DNA from: Methylobacterium sp. J-067
Lineage (GTDB): Bacteria; Pseudomonadota; Alphaproteobacteria; Rhizobiales; Beijerinckiaceae
NCBI RefSeq assembly: GCF_022829465.1
Contig: NZ_JAKSXZ010000074.1
Span: 1-64,000 of the forward strand
Direction: 5' to 3'
Length of the DNA: 64,000 bases
The notes under the pieces are model-generated. The model was not told where the DNA came from. It did not search any database and saw only the letters and a list, made by a program, of their open reading frames with translations. Of the stretch, positions 43,744 through 52,906 are shown in pieces (position 1 is the stretch's first letter; every line of letters starts with the position of its first letter). Both the position numbers and the translations under genes were made by a program.

Positions 43744-44726
43744 GCCCGGCGAGGCGTCAAGGTGTTTGGGGCGGTGCGGGTGACGGTCGGATCGACGGCC
43801 GAACCACGGCCGGCGAAGAAGGATGCGAGCGCCCCGAAGATCAGCGCGAGGGCTCCGAACAGCGCGCCCTGGGAGACACGGCGCGCGGTGGCGTCGGCAA
43901 TCTGCTTGGACTGCTCCTTGGCCGAGGTGACGGTCTCCCTGAACTGCTGGGTGTACTGCGCGACCTGGGTCCGGGCCTGCTCGACCGGGATGTTCTGCGC
44001 CTTGGAAAGGGCCACGGCGGCCTTCTCCTGGGCGGCGGCCTGTTGTGCGCCGTCACCCGAGACGGCGGCGCGCATCGCGGTCACAGCGGCGTCCTTCAGC
44101 GCGGCCGGATCGGACCCGGTGCCGTTGCGGACATTGGACTCGATGTTCGAGAACGGGTCGGTGACCTTGGTCAGCGACGGGGCGGCAGCCTGCGCCAGGG
44201 TCGAGGCGGAGCCGCCCATGGCGTTGCCGACCCCGCCGATGGCCGAGGAGGCGGTGCCGAGGGCGCCGCTGACGATGCCGCTGGCAGCCGACGACAGCAT
44301 GTACAGGACCACGAGCGTCGAGACCGCCCAGGCGAGGAGGCCGTGATAGCCCGCCGTTGAGGTCGACGGCTTGCCGGACAGGCGTCCGGCGAAGTAGCCG
44401 CCGGCTACAGCCGCCAGCACGCCGGAGACGACGAACCACAAGCCGGCACCGATGCCGAGCGAACTCGCCGCCGGGGTGCCGTCGCCCATCGGATCGACTG
44501 TCGAGAGGCCGATGCCGAGCCCCAGCATATTCAGGATGACCTGCGAGATCAGCGCGACCGTGGCTCCGGCGAGGACCGCACCCCAAGAGACGGAATACAG
44601 CATCATCGTGCGCATGTCCTCGGCCGGAGTGACCATGGTGGTCTGCGGCAGGTCGCGGTCGACGACGGTGCGATCCGTGATCGGACGACTGGGGGATACG
44701 GGGGTGGGCTCGGTAACGGTGGCCAT
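43740..44726 (-). CDS. PhnA-like membrane protein of stress cluster
   Basis: Membrane protein of 328 aa. Three hydrophobic segments occupy the first ~140 residues (YSVSWGAVLAGATVALISQV, GLWFVVSGVLAAVAGGYFAG, LLAWAVSTLVVLYMLSSAAS), then a helical soluble region of about 130 residues, and a C-terminal helix (GALFGALALIFGALASFFAG). Related proteins next to YsnF and CsbD genes in Rhizobiales are often annotated PhnA-like, without functional evidence. It is translationally coupled to the short YsnF gene and lies 49 bases after GlsB. Confidence 0.8.
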   Translation of the reverse strand: MATVTEPTPVSPSRPITDRTVVDRDLPQTTMVTPAEDMRTMMLYSVSWGAVLAGATVALISQVILNMLGLGIGLSTVDPMGDGTPAASSLGIGAGLWFVVSGVLAAVAGGYFAGRLSGKPSTSTAGYHGLLAWAVSTLVVLYMLSSAASGIVSGALGTASSAIGGVGNAMGGSASTLAQAAAPSLTKVTDPFSNIESNVRNGTGSDPAALKDAAVTAMRAAVSGDGAQQAAAQEKAAVALSKAQNIPVEQARTQVAQYTQQFRETVTSAKEQSKQIADATARRVSQGALFGALALIFGALASFFAGRGSAVDPTVTRTAPNTLTPRRA

Positions 44727-44775
44727 GGTGGTATTCCTGAGTTGTGAGGTCGGTAAGCTGGAAGGGCGCGGTGGG

Positions 44776-45036
44776 TCAGACGACCCGGCGGCGGCCCATG
44801 ACGATGTGGTAGAGCCACAGCACGATCACGGCGCCGACGATGGCGACGAGCAGGCTGTAGAGGTTGACCCCCGACACGCCGGGCTCGCCGAACTGGTTGA
44901 ACAGGAACCCGCCGACGACCGCGCCGACGACGCCGAGCAGGATGTCGACAAGCAGGCCCTGGCCGGTGTTGTTGACGATCTTGCTGCCGATGAAGCCGGC
45001 GATCAGGCCGAGGACGATCCAGGCGAGGAGGGACAT
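44776..45036 (-). CDS. GlsB/YeaQ/YmgE family membrane protein
   Basis: Small inner-membrane protein of 86 aa with three hydrophobic helices. The family pattern is clear: LAWIVLGLIAGFIGSKIVN, then LLVDILLGVVGAVVGGFLFN and YSLLVAIVGAVIVLWLYHIV. Members (transglycosylase-associated protein family) are induced by envelope or osmotic stress. The ATG at 45036 starts the conserved region; the frame upstream is unrelated. A GAGGAGG-like Shine-Dalgarno match is not obvious. Confidence 0.88.
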   Translation of the reverse strand: MSLLAWIVLGLIAGFIGSKIVNNTGQGLLVDILLGVVGAVVGGFLFNQFGEPGVSGVNLYSLLVAIVGAVIVLWLYHIVMGRRRVV

Positions 45037-45126
45037 GACGGGCTCCGGTTTTCGGCGTGCGGAAGGGTCCCGACGCAGGGCCTGCGCGGGCTGGGGCATG
45101 GGTCTCGATGGCCTGCGGGGCCGGGG

Positions 45127-45306
45127 CTAGGTGCGCGCGGGGCGCCGGGGTCGGGTTGGCTTGTCCGTAGTGTGCCGCGCTTCAATCGTAGCGATCTCGG
45201 TCGTGGCCTCCGCCTCAACCTTGGTGTCCCCGAAGATCATGCCGATGGCCTGCTTGATCAGGGCACGGGCGTGATCGCTCGACAGAACCTTGCGGCCCTT
45301 GCCCAT
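45127..45306 (-). CDS. Small hypothetical protein
   Basis: Protein of 59 aa (MGKGRKVLSSDHARALIKQA, then IGMIFGDTKVEAEATTEIAT), basic at both ends. AGAGAGGT precedes the ATG at 45306 at acceptable spacing. It is the first gene of the minus-strand stress cluster. The 128 bases upstream are AT-rich, with TAGAAT and a GGAAC word at about 45395, possible promoter parts, but no complete consensus. Function unknown. Confidence 0.6.
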   Translation of the reverse strand: MGKGRKVLSSDHARALIKQAIGMIFGDTKVEAEATTEIATIEARHTTDKPTRPRRPART

Positions 45307-45434
45307 TCGCGGCACCTCTCTGTCCGGCTTAGCCGTCGTCGAGATGCCCGGAACGAGCAGAGCTACACCCACCGAATAATTCTATCGAACCAATGTTCCG
45401 CCGATTTACATTAAAGTATTTCAGCTTAGGCCGT

Positions 45435-46925
45435 TTAGTGTTTTCGACCTGGTTTTCGCGTTGTATTTTTGCCGTAATGCTCAAATGATGTTTTCTCGCC
45501 TATGCCGCGTTCCCTGGCCCAGACGACCACGGCGCTTCGTCGGTTGACGCCGATCTTGCGATACAGGCTGGCAACGTGGTTGCGCACGGTGCTCAGCGAG
45601 ACGCCGAGCGCCTTGGAGATCTCCTCGTCCGTGTCGCCGCGGCAAATGCCCTCCAGCATGTCACACTCGCGGGTCGTGAGTTTTTCGGCCACCGCCTGCG
45701 GCTTGCCCGGCCTGGGCGGGTTGCGCAGCAGGGCAAGCTTCTCGATCACGCCGTGGCTGAACCACGACGCGTCAGCCATGACGGATTCGATGGCCGAGAT
45801 GAGTTCAGTCTCGGTCCGCTTTCGGGACGAGATGTCCTGCACGGCACAGAGGAGGCCCTCGCCGCCGCCGACGGTGACCTTCTCGGCGGAGACGAGGCAG
45901 TCGAGGACGTCGCCGTCGCGCGTGCGCAGGCGCCCCTCGAAGGCGCGCACCCTGCCGTAGCGCTGGAGTTCCCATTTGAAGCGCGTCCGCTCCGCCTCCT
46001 CCACCCAGGGCATCACGGAAGCGCTTTCGGCATCGCCGAAGGTGGAGGCGTAGGCGTCGTTGACGTTGGTCGGCAGGTCGGTGGCCGAGCTGAGGAGGAC
46101 CGTCGGGATCGGGCTGAGCTCGAACGCCTTGGCGAAGCGCTCCTCGCTGAGACGGAGCTCGGCCTCCGCCTTCCGCCGGTCCTCCAGGTCGGCGAACGTG
46201 AACAGCATGCAACGTTCGCCGCCCGGCATCTCGATGGGATGGCCGGCGACGATGACATATTTCTCGGCATCGGACGGGACCGAGAGGCACGCCTCCCGCT
46301 GCCTGATGGTCGTGCCGGCATGGAGGTGCTCGACCGCGGAGGCGCGATGCTCGCCCTGTCCGAGAAGGTCGACTTCGGTGAATGTCCGGCCGATGACCTG
46401 GTCGCGTACGTATCCGGTGAGCTCGACGAAACCCTGGTTTACCTTGAGGTAGCGCAGGTCGGAGAGCCGGCAGACCACGGCTGGGGCCGGGTTCGCCCGG
46501 AACATGCACTCGAACCGCTCCTCCGCCTCGTAAAGGTCGCTGGCGTCCTGCATCAGAAGCGCGAGGCCGGTCGGTGCACCGGCATCGTTCGTCGTCACCA
46601 GTCCCCGCATCCGATGCGTCCATATCCTCGCGGGATCCCGGAAATTGTGGACTTCGACCACCGCGTCGCGAAACGCCTCGCCGGCCAGGATGCGCTCGAC
46701 CGGATGCTGCAGGGGGCCGACCTCGCGGTGGTTGCGGTAGCGCAGGACGAAGTTGGCCCGGTACTCGGCGACCGTGGCTCCGAGGTCGCCGATCTCGGCG
46801 ACTCCATGCATTGCGAGGGCGGCGTCGTTGGCGTAGGCGATGGTGTGATCCGGCTCGATCAGGATCACGCCCTCGGCGAGGCCGGCGACGACCTGTGCCA
46901 GTTGCCGCTGCTCGAACTGGGTCAT
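45435..46925 (-). CDS. PAS-domain LuxR-type transcriptional regulator
   Basis: Sensor-regulator of 496 aa. Three PAS-like domains at about 10-130 (GLAEGVILIEPDHTIAYAND), 135-255 (ANPAPAVVCRLSDLRYLKVN) and 265-385 (ELSPIPTVLLSSATDLPTNV) are followed by a LuxR-type HTH at about 425-485: LTTRECDMLEGICRGDTDEE, then ISKALGVSLSTVRNHVASLY. Such proteins bind DNA without a receiver domain and probably respond to a small-molecule or redox signal sensed by PAS. The ATG at 46925 starts the first PAS domain. Its place beside the stress cluster suggests that it may regulate it. Confidence 0.88.
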   Translation of the reverse strand: MTQFEQRQLAQVVAGLAEGVILIEPDHTIAYANDAALAMHGVAEIGDLGATVAEYRANFVLRYRNHREVGPLQHPVERILAGEAFRDAVVEVHNFRDPARIWTHRMRGLVTTNDAGAPTGLALLMQDASDLYEAEERFECMFRANPAPAVVCRLSDLRYLKVNQGFVELTGYVRDQVIGRTFTEVDLLGQGEHRASAVEHLHAGTTIRQREACLSVPSDAEKYVIVAGHPIEMPGGERCMLFTFADLEDRRKAEAELRLSEERFAKAFELSPIPTVLLSSATDLPTNVNDAYASTFGDAESASVMPWVEEAERTRFKWELQRYGRVRAFEGRLRTRDGDVLDCLVSAEKVTVGGGEGLLCAVQDISSRKRTETELISAIESVMADASWFSHGVIEKLALLRNPPRPGKPQAVAEKLTTRECDMLEGICRGDTDEEISKALGVSLSTVRNHVASLYRKIGVNRRSAVVVWARERGIGEKTSFEHYGKNTTRKPGRKH

Positions 46926-47809
46926 GATGGCTCGGCTCGTTCGAAGGGCGTCAGTGGCCGCCTCGCAACCACGCATGGGTGCCAACGTCCCAAACGATGG
47001 GTCGGGCAGTACCCCGGACATTGCCGGCCGACATCCTTGCCTTCGTCGGGAAGGTCGTCGCCTCGGCCTGACACGCGTTTCCAGACTTGGACACCCCTGT
47101 GATCCGACCCTCGGCTCTCGACCACTTCGGGCTCGGGCATGACGAACGGCCTGACCGCATCCGCCAGGTCCGATAGGAAGAATCCCCCCTTCCGAATGAC
47201 CCGGTCGGCCTTCCGGGCCAGGCATCGGCGGTCGTCGGCGGTGCTTAACACTTTCCTGGCCGTCCTCGCGTTGCTAGCGGTCCTGCTCGCCCGGGCCGTC
47301 CTGAAGCTCGCTTCCTGCAGTTCCGCATCTTCCGGGGCCTGTTCCGGCGCCGCAGGATCTCCGGAAGCGTCGCGAAGCCCGACCCAGAATGGGAAACCCG
47401 AGCTTCGAGTTTAGGGCCGTCCGCATCCGCTATATTCGTCATGTCACGAGCGAGCATCCGCTGGCTACAGATGAAGGTTCGGAAGCGACGTAACTGTGAC
47501 ATCTGACTCGCTCCGCGCCGATGTCCGCTTCGGAGATGTCGGCAGATGCCCCTGAATGGCTGAATTGGGCGCGAAGCCGAACGTCTGGTTTCGGGCAGCG
47601 AGCTGATGTCAGCTCTTGGCGCATCTGAGAGTCCATCCGAGAAGTCAGGCTGAGCGGGCAAGCCGCCTGACGAGGTTCATGACGGCTGCCGCGTAGAAGA
47701 GTGTCCGCCTCTGAGATGCCGGAAGTCTGCTGAATGGCCGAGATGGACCACAAAGCGGCACCGCAGCTTCAGCGAGTTGGTTGCCGAAGCTGACGTGCTG
47801 CATGGGTTT
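46926..47809. repeat. Gene-free gap with two copies of a ~50-bp repeat
   Basis: About 880 bases without a supported gene. 47521-47570 and 47701-47749 are two diverged copies of one element, sharing TGTCCGCxTCxGAGATGxCGG and CTGAATGGC. Between them lies a third, weaker match near 47610-47640. The copies resemble the AGCGGAC family read from the other strand and lie next to the island integrase. Confidence 0.5.
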
Positions 47810-50248
47810 TCACGGCACGTTAAACGGCTTCTGGTTTCGGCGCGGACAAGCTTCCGTATATGGGGAGGACCGTCCAGGTCCTTTCGCCGCAGCTTTGCGC
47901 GCGTAGTGAGGAGACGAAGACAAGAGCCATCGGCGGCGCAAGCAACGTCCCTCTGCCGATTCTTGGCCTTCCAGAGAGCCGAGCGTCAACGATGATCCAA
48001 TGAGCGCCCAGTCACACGCCCGAAGTCCACGCGTGACTTCGGGAATGGCGGCAATGGCCGTCCGCAGATCTTCAGGCTTGAGCGTCTTCTTGTAGTTCCG
48101 TGAGTTCACGGTGGAGCCCTCATGGCCCATCATCGACTCGCGGATCGGATCGAGCACCAGCCGCCGGATCATCTCCGTATTGCCGAAATGCCGGAAGGAA
48201 TGGAATGTCTTGCGCTCCTCACGGGCCGAGGGCACGGCTTCGTCCAGAACGACCGCCCAGCGCTTGTCGAACAGGTTCGACAACGGCGTGTTCTCGCCAA
48301 ATTGCGCGATCTCCGCGAAGATCAGATCGCTTCGTGCACCGGATCTGCCCCGCACGTAATCTAGGAAGCCGAGGCGGATCAGCTCTGGATGGAGCGGCAG
48401 CGTCCTACGCGACACCGCGTTTTTCAGGCGCCGTCTGCGTGTCGGCCGGATCTTGAGCGTGGCCTGCTCCAGGTCGATGTCACCGAGCTCGAGGTAGACC
48501 AACTCGGATAGGCGCGCGCAGGTGTAGTAGCCCAGGAGCGGCAGCCAGTAGACGGCCGCGAAGATCTGCTGCCCCCGTGCGACCCGCAGCATCTCCGCTT
48601 CCGAGGCCGTCGACGTCCAGACGGGGTGCGCGAACAGGGTCTTCAACTCGTCGATCTCGAAGGCCGGTCGCTTTTCGCCATCCCGCTCCGGGTCGATCAG
48701 GCGGAAGTCGCCCAGAAGTTCGACCTGCCCAATCGGACGCTGCTTGGCCCGACAGTACTTCGCGATCGTCGAGAGCTGCGTGATATGTCGGTTCACGGTC
48801 GCGGGGCTGAGCCCCACTTTCTCTGTCTGCCCCGCGGCCCGCATCGTTCGGCCGCGTTCGACTAGGTCCGCGATCGACAGTGCCGCATCACGTGAACTCT
48901 TGCCGTAGGATTTCGGCAGGTTGGAGAGATTCTGGATATAGGCAGTGAGATGGGCATGCCGGATCTGCCGCAGGTCATCGGTGCCAGCGATGTCGCCGAG
49001 CATTGCCGCGACCGCCCGATGCTGCCGTTGGGTCTTCTCGTCCCAAGTGGCGCCCTTGTGCGTGATGAGCTCTTCGACCATTTCGGTCAGCGAGTTCGTG
49101 ACCGGGCCAGAACCGACTTCGCTACCCACATGCGCATCGTTCAGGCCTCGCTGGTCGAGGCCTGGAGCGCAATCGGTGAAGGCTGGACCATGATCCGCTC
49201 CGTCGCGCTCCGAAGATCCAGACGATGGCCTTGACGCCTCTTCCGGCGCGGCGGCCTCCGTTTTTGGAGGGTACGACGCAGGAGCTGGCGCCGCGGGTGG
49301 ATGGTTCCGGTCGACTATGGGGCCTTGCTCGGGTGCTGGCTGGCCGACGGGTTCGGATTTGAGAGTGGCCGGATCTGTATAACTGCTTTCTGACAGCGGC
49401 GCTGTTGTGGAGGCCTGGACTTCGAAGTCGCCCCACTCGAAGCTGTCAGCGCCGTCGAAGTCGGATGTGGCCCAGCCCAGCGTGTCACGCGGCATCTCAC
49501 CCCTGGCACGCATCGCCGAGAGGTTGGCCCAAGCCTCCCGTGGATCCGCACGCGCCTCGGCATAGGTGGAGGCGAATTCGCGTGAAACATGGCTGGAGAG
49601 CGCCGCGAGGCCACGGAGGCAGCGATTGAGGCCAGCCTCCGTCAAAGGCTCGTTCATGCTGGTCAGCATCGTCTGAAGATAAGCGCGCGGTGGCGTGAGC
49701 CGACCAGTCTCGTCTGGCCGACCGAGATCGCGCAGGTAACCGTTCTCGATGCGCCGTCGAATGGCTCGACGCTCCGGTAGGCTGAAGCCTTCCCGCTTCA
49801 GGCGCGCATCGAGTTCACTGTCGTACCCTGCGTCGAAGCCTTCCTCCGCCGCCAGCGCCTGCAGGCGTCCGAAGATCCGGTACTCCCGCTCCCGTTTCTC
49901 CATGAGCGTGGACCAGTCGCCGATGAGAGGCGCGCGCGGTGGATTGAGGTCACGCTGCAAGCGCGCGATCCGCGCGCTTCGCTCCCGGTCGACGAAGGCG
50001 CGGAGGTGGTCGCGGATTTGAGCCGCTGTTTGCATGGCGGGGTCATCCCGGACGCGGAGGCTTTCCGCGTTAAGCCCCCAGCCGAGTGTGCGCGCACTTG
50101 CTGGGTCGGAGGTGCCCAGGCTCAGAGCGACCGTGATGGACTTCCCCCTAACTGGGGCACCAGAGGGTCGCGTCCGCTCATCGCAACGGAATCGCCTTCG
50201 CCACCAGTATACCGCCCCGCGGCGGAACACGTTAGAACAAATCGTCAA
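47810..50248 (-). CDS. Long tyrosine integrase beside tRNA-Gln
   Basis: Phage/island-type tyrosine recombinase of about 812 aa. The N-terminal residues (TICSNVFRRGAVYWWRRRFR) match the DUF6538-like opening of such integrases; a core-binding domain lies at about 405-500 and the catalytic domain at about 535-730. Arg near 577 (YYTCARLSELVYLE), His-x-x-Arg in TFHSFRHFGNTE, His in MMGHEGST and Tyr in NSRNYKKTL are in place. A disordered Pro/Ser linker separates the N-terminal half. The start is uncertain: TTG at 50248 has AGGGGCAGG just upstream; TTG at 50293 is the other option. Its 5' end is about 110 bases from the tRNA-Gln 3' end, the usual place for an island integrase. Confidence 0.88.
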   Translation of the reverse strand: MTICSNVFRRGAVYWWRRRFRCDERTRPSGAPVRGKSITVALSLGTSDPASARTLGWGLNAESLRVRDDPAMQTAAQIRDHLRAFVDRERSARIARLQRDLNPPRAPLIGDWSTLMEKREREYRIFGRLQALAAEEGFDAGYDSELDARLKREGFSLPERRAIRRRIENGYLRDLGRPDETGRLTPPRAYLQTMLTSMNEPLTEAGLNRCLRGLAALSSHVSREFASTYAEARADPREAWANLSAMRARGEMPRDTLGWATSDFDGADSFEWGDFEVQASTTAPLSESSYTDPATLKSEPVGQPAPEQGPIVDRNHPPAAPAPASYPPKTEAAAPEEASRPSSGSSERDGADHGPAFTDCAPGLDQRGLNDAHVGSEVGSGPVTNSLTEMVEELITHKGATWDEKTQRQHRAVAAMLGDIAGTDDLRQIRHAHLTAYIQNLSNLPKSYGKSSRDAALSIADLVERGRTMRAAGQTEKVGLSPATVNRHITQLSTIAKYCRAKQRPIGQVELLGDFRLIDPERDGEKRPAFEIDELKTLFAHPVWTSTASEAEMLRVARGQQIFAAVYWLPLLGYYTCARLSELVYLELGDIDLEQATLKIRPTRRRRLKNAVSRRTLPLHPELIRLGFLDYVRGRSGARSDLIFAEIAQFGENTPLSNLFDKRWAVVLDEAVPSAREERKTFHSFRHFGNTEMIRRLVLDPIRESMMGHEGSTVNSRNYKKTLKPEDLRTAIAAIPEVTRGLRACDWALIGSSLTLGSLEGQESAEGRCLRRRWLLSSSPHYARKAAAKGPGRSSPYTEACPRRNQKPFNVP

Positions 50249-50356
50249 CGGCCTGCCCCTGTGGACAAGCGCGTGCAACAGCTCTGCGTACAATCGGCAT
50301 GGCCGCTGAAGCGGCCGAGAGCCGAATGCAATCAGATCAATGACTTAACGGAGGCT

Positions 50357-50431
<75 letters not shown>

Positions 50432-50480
50432 AGGACCGGCGATCCTCTAGACGGCCATCCCCGCTCTGGCAAGTCTTCTC

Positions 50481-51194
50481 TCAAGGCGGGACCGGTCGGC
50501 CGTCCCAGGCGAAGACTCCTCCGCTCTCGGCCGGTGTCAGGCCGTCGAGGACAGCGAGGAGATGGGCCGCTGCGGCCTCTGGCGTCACCGTGTCGGGGCT
50601 GTCGGCATCGGGGCGGAACGGATGTGACAGCGCCGTGCGCACCGTGCCCGGATGCAGGCCCGCCACGATCGCGTCCGGGTGAGTGCGGGCCAATTCGATT
50701 GCGAGCGTGCGCAGGATCTGGTTGAGCGCCGCCTTCGAGGCGCGGTAGCCGTACCAGCCACCCAGCCGGTTATCGCCGATGGAGCCGACCCGCGCCGAGA
50801 GTGCCGCGAAGACGCTGCGGCCCGTACGCGGCATCAGTGGCACCATGTGCTTGGCTACCAGGGCCGGACCGGTCGTGTTCACCGCGAAAAGTCGGGCCAG
50901 CGCGGCCGGGTCGAGGGCCTTCAGCGCCTTCTCCGGCGCGACGCCGGGGCCGTGCAGGAGGCCGGTCGCGACGAGGGTGAGGCCCACCGGACCGTTCTCG
51001 GCCACACGGCCCGCCGCCGCCTGGATGCTCTCCTCGTCGGTTACATCGATGAGACCCGCGACCACCCCGGCTCCGAGGTCCGCGCCCGATCGCGACAGGG
51101 CGAAAACTGGCCGATGCGCGCCGCCCGCGACGATCCTGTCGATCAGTGCACGGCCGATGCCGCCGGAGGCCCCTACGATGACCGCACTCGTCAT
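50481..51194 (-). CDS. Short-chain dehydrogenase/reductase
   Basis: NAD(P)-dependent oxidoreductase of 237 aa. The Rossmann loop is VGASGGIGRAL, the NTTG strand is present, and the catalytic motif is YGYRASKAALNQ with Tyr and Lys in place. The closest general type is the CsgA/C-factor-like SDR group. The substrate cannot be inferred. It lies just right of the tRNA-Gln and appears to be part of the core chromosome side. Confidence 0.9.
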   Translation of the reverse strand: MTSAVIVGASGGIGRALIDRIVAGGAHRPVFALSRSGADLGAGVVAGLIDVTDEESIQAAAGRVAENGPVGLTLVATGLLHGPGVAPEKALKALDPAALARLFAVNTTGPALVAKHMVPLMPRTGRSVFAALSARVGSIGDNRLGGWYGYRASKAALNQILRTLAIELARTHPDAIVAGLHPGTVRTALSHPFRPDADSPDTVTPEAAAAHLLAVLDGLTPAESGGVFAWDGRPVPP

Positions 51195-51269
51195 GCCGTC
51201 CCCTCCGGACGGGACATTAACCTTTCGTCAACCATCGTGGACCCAGGCTCCCTGTGGAGGTTCGAGAGC

Positions 51270-51491
51270 ATGGTCAAACATCGGAACTTCGACGCGCTGA
51301 GCGAGGCGCAATTGGCCGTCGGGCGCATTGCGCCGCGGCGCGTCGCAGGGCTCGCCTGCTTCCGGCCCATGAAGGCCCGCCCCGTCGCGGAACTACTTGA
51401 TGCGATCCAGCACGTCGCCGAGGCGGCGACTGGAGAGCGGAGCTTTCTCCACCTCGCGAAATCCTCCACCAAGGACGACCCCTCGCACTGA
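51270..51491 (+). CDS. Small hypothetical protein
   Basis: Frame of 73 aa (MVKHRNFDALSEAQLAVGRI, then ELLDAIQHVAEAATGE), mixed alpha content, no family recognised. GGAGG nine bases before the ATG is a good ribosome site and the codon use is typical, so it is probably real. The gene is divergent from the SDR gene and ends 10 bases before the stop of the 51502-51891 gene on the other strand. Confidence 0.5.
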   Translation: MVKHRNFDALSEAQLAVGRIAPRRVAGLACFRPMKARPVAELLDAIQHVAEAATGERSFLHLAKSSTKDDPSH

Positions 51492-51501
51492 TCTCGGCCG
51501 T

Positions 51502-51891
51502 TCATGCGGCCGGGCGGGCGCGCGCCGGAGATGAGGGGCGGCCCGTTTGGCGCCACGTGCGCCAGGGTTCGAGGTTCGACAGGGCCATCCGTCGTGCGCC
51601 GAGGCGCACGAGCACGAGGGCGACGCCGATGAAGGGTGACGCCACGATCAGAGCGGAGATCAACGGCGCGCCGCTCAAGGCGGCGATGATCTTCACCAGC
51701 GCGTCCAGCCCCAGGAAGAAGATCGCGATCGCGAGGATCGGGATCGTCCCGACGATCCCCGCCAGCCGGAGCCAAGTCCGCAGGGTCGCGTCGGTCTCGA
51801 TGCGCGCAAGCCGAAGCAACTGACCGACATGGTCCGCGCTGTCGCGCAGAGCCGAGGCCAGGAGGTGCTGCAGCGGAACGGTCTGACGCAT
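51502..51891 (-). CDS. Small membrane protein with two helices
   Basis: Protein of 129 aa. A soluble helical start (MRQTVPLQHLLASALRDSAD, GQLLRLARIETDATLRTW) is followed by two membrane helices (LAGIVGTIPILAIAIFFLGL and PLISALIVASPFIGVALVLV) and a basic Arg/Pro tail. The layout resembles holin-like or Actinobacterial phage-holin_3_6 type proteins, but this is a weak likeness. The longer open frame upstream runs antisense to nothing recognisable and lacks features. Confidence 0.6.
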   Translation of the reverse strand: MRQTVPLQHLLASALRDSADHVGQLLRLARIETDATLRTWLRLAGIVGTIPILAIAIFFLGLDALVKIIAALSGAPLISALIVASPFIGVALVLVRLGARRMALSNLEPWRTWRQTGRPSSPARARPAA

Positions 51892-51983
51892 CGGGGCCCT
51901 CGGCCGGCCCGACAGGATGTCGCCGGACACGGCGCCAACGGCGTCCGCGCCCGGTGGTTCCGCGCGCGCCGAGGGGTGGCGTC

Positions 51984-52787
51984 TCAGCTCCGCTTGCTGA
52001 CCACGTGCTTCAGGATCAGCAGGCCCATCACCATGCAGGTGAGAGCGAACATGACCACGTAGAGATGATCGACTTTCAGGCCCGCCGAGGGATAATAGGC
52101 AGACCTCATCCATTCGGCGAGTTGGAGCGCCGGATTGTATTTCATCCAGTAGTAGATTTTCTCAGGCAAGAAGCTCGGCATGAACATCACGCCACTGGCG
52201 ACATACATGAGAATATTGAAGAGCGCGTAGCCGACGAGCCACCCGGGGAAGAAGCCCACGATTGCTACGTTGACCACGCCGACACCGATGCCCAGCAGGA
52301 TGGACGCGAGGTAGGCGAAGACTGCAATGGAACTGTTTACCGGTCGGGGGTCGGTGCCCAGGGCGGTCAACACGGCGACGATGACGAGAAGGCCGAGGAA
52401 GCCGGTGACGATCTCTACGAGCACACGTGCCAGGATCAGGTCGAACAGCTTCACCTGCGGGTAATAGGTAAGAGGCTTGTTGACCATCGTCGCCTTCATC
52501 ACCTCGCGGGAGATGTACTGAAAGATCAGGACCGGCACCGCGCCCGTGGCGAAGAAGAGCGGCGCACTACTACCGACGGGCGCCGGCAGATGCTGGAACG
52601 TGTAGATCGCGATCAGCATGAAGACGTGGACGCAGGGCCACATCACCACGATGCCGTAGCCCCACAGGGTGCCCCCGAAGCGGGTGCGCATGTCGCGCAG
52701 CATCAGGGCGTGGAGGACGTGCAGGTAGGATTCGAGGGGACTGAGCCGGTCTCCCTCGCGCACGCTCGTCGTCAGGCCTATCGCCAT
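51984..52787 (-). CDS. ABC-2 type transporter permease (KpsM-like)
   Basis: Inner-membrane permease of 267 aa with six hydrophobic segments. It has the ABC-2 polysaccharide-export form: LMLRDMRTRFGGTLWGYG at the N-terminus is the conserved coupling helix of the KpsM/Wzm/TagG group, and YNPALQLAEWMRSAYYPSAG is the conserved C-terminal element. Such permeases export capsule, O-antigen or teichoic acid chains with an ATPase partner. No ABC ATPase is adjacent; the ATPase at 56213 belongs to a different class. Confidence 0.85.
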   Translation of the reverse strand: MAIGLTTSVREGDRLSPLESYLHVLHALMLRDMRTRFGGTLWGYGIVVMWPCVHVFMLIAIYTFQHLPAPVGSSAPLFFATGAVPVLIFQYISREVMKATMVNKPLTYYPQVKLFDLILARVLVEIVTGFLGLLVIVAVLTALGTDPRPVNSSIAVFAYLASILLGIGVGVVNVAIVGFFPGWLVGYALFNILMYVASGVMFMPSFLPEKIYYWMKYNPALQLAEWMRSAYYPSAGLKVDHLYVVMFALTCMVMGLLILKHVVSKRS

Positions 52788-52906
52788 CGCCCTTACGGTC
52801 CCGTCTCTCGGCCGCTGACGCAGCGCGACCGGCGCGGGAGGATATGCTGGGGGAAAGCGACAAAACTACGTCGCCGCCGCGCTCCCAGTCCGAGGGGGGA
52901 GGGGGC

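Noticed and set aside
42212..43783. 523-codon plus-strand open frame over the YsnF genes
   Set aside because: Opposite strand of two well-supported DUF2382 genes; translation has no recognisable fold.
45377..45400. GGAAC word upstream of the stress cluster as an EcfG general-stress promoter
   Set aside because: The expected GTT at 16-17 bases downstream is absent; only a TAGAAT word is present, without a matching -35.
45576..47102. 508-codon plus-strand open frame
   Set aside because: Antisense to the PAS-LuxR regulator, whose domains are unambiguous.
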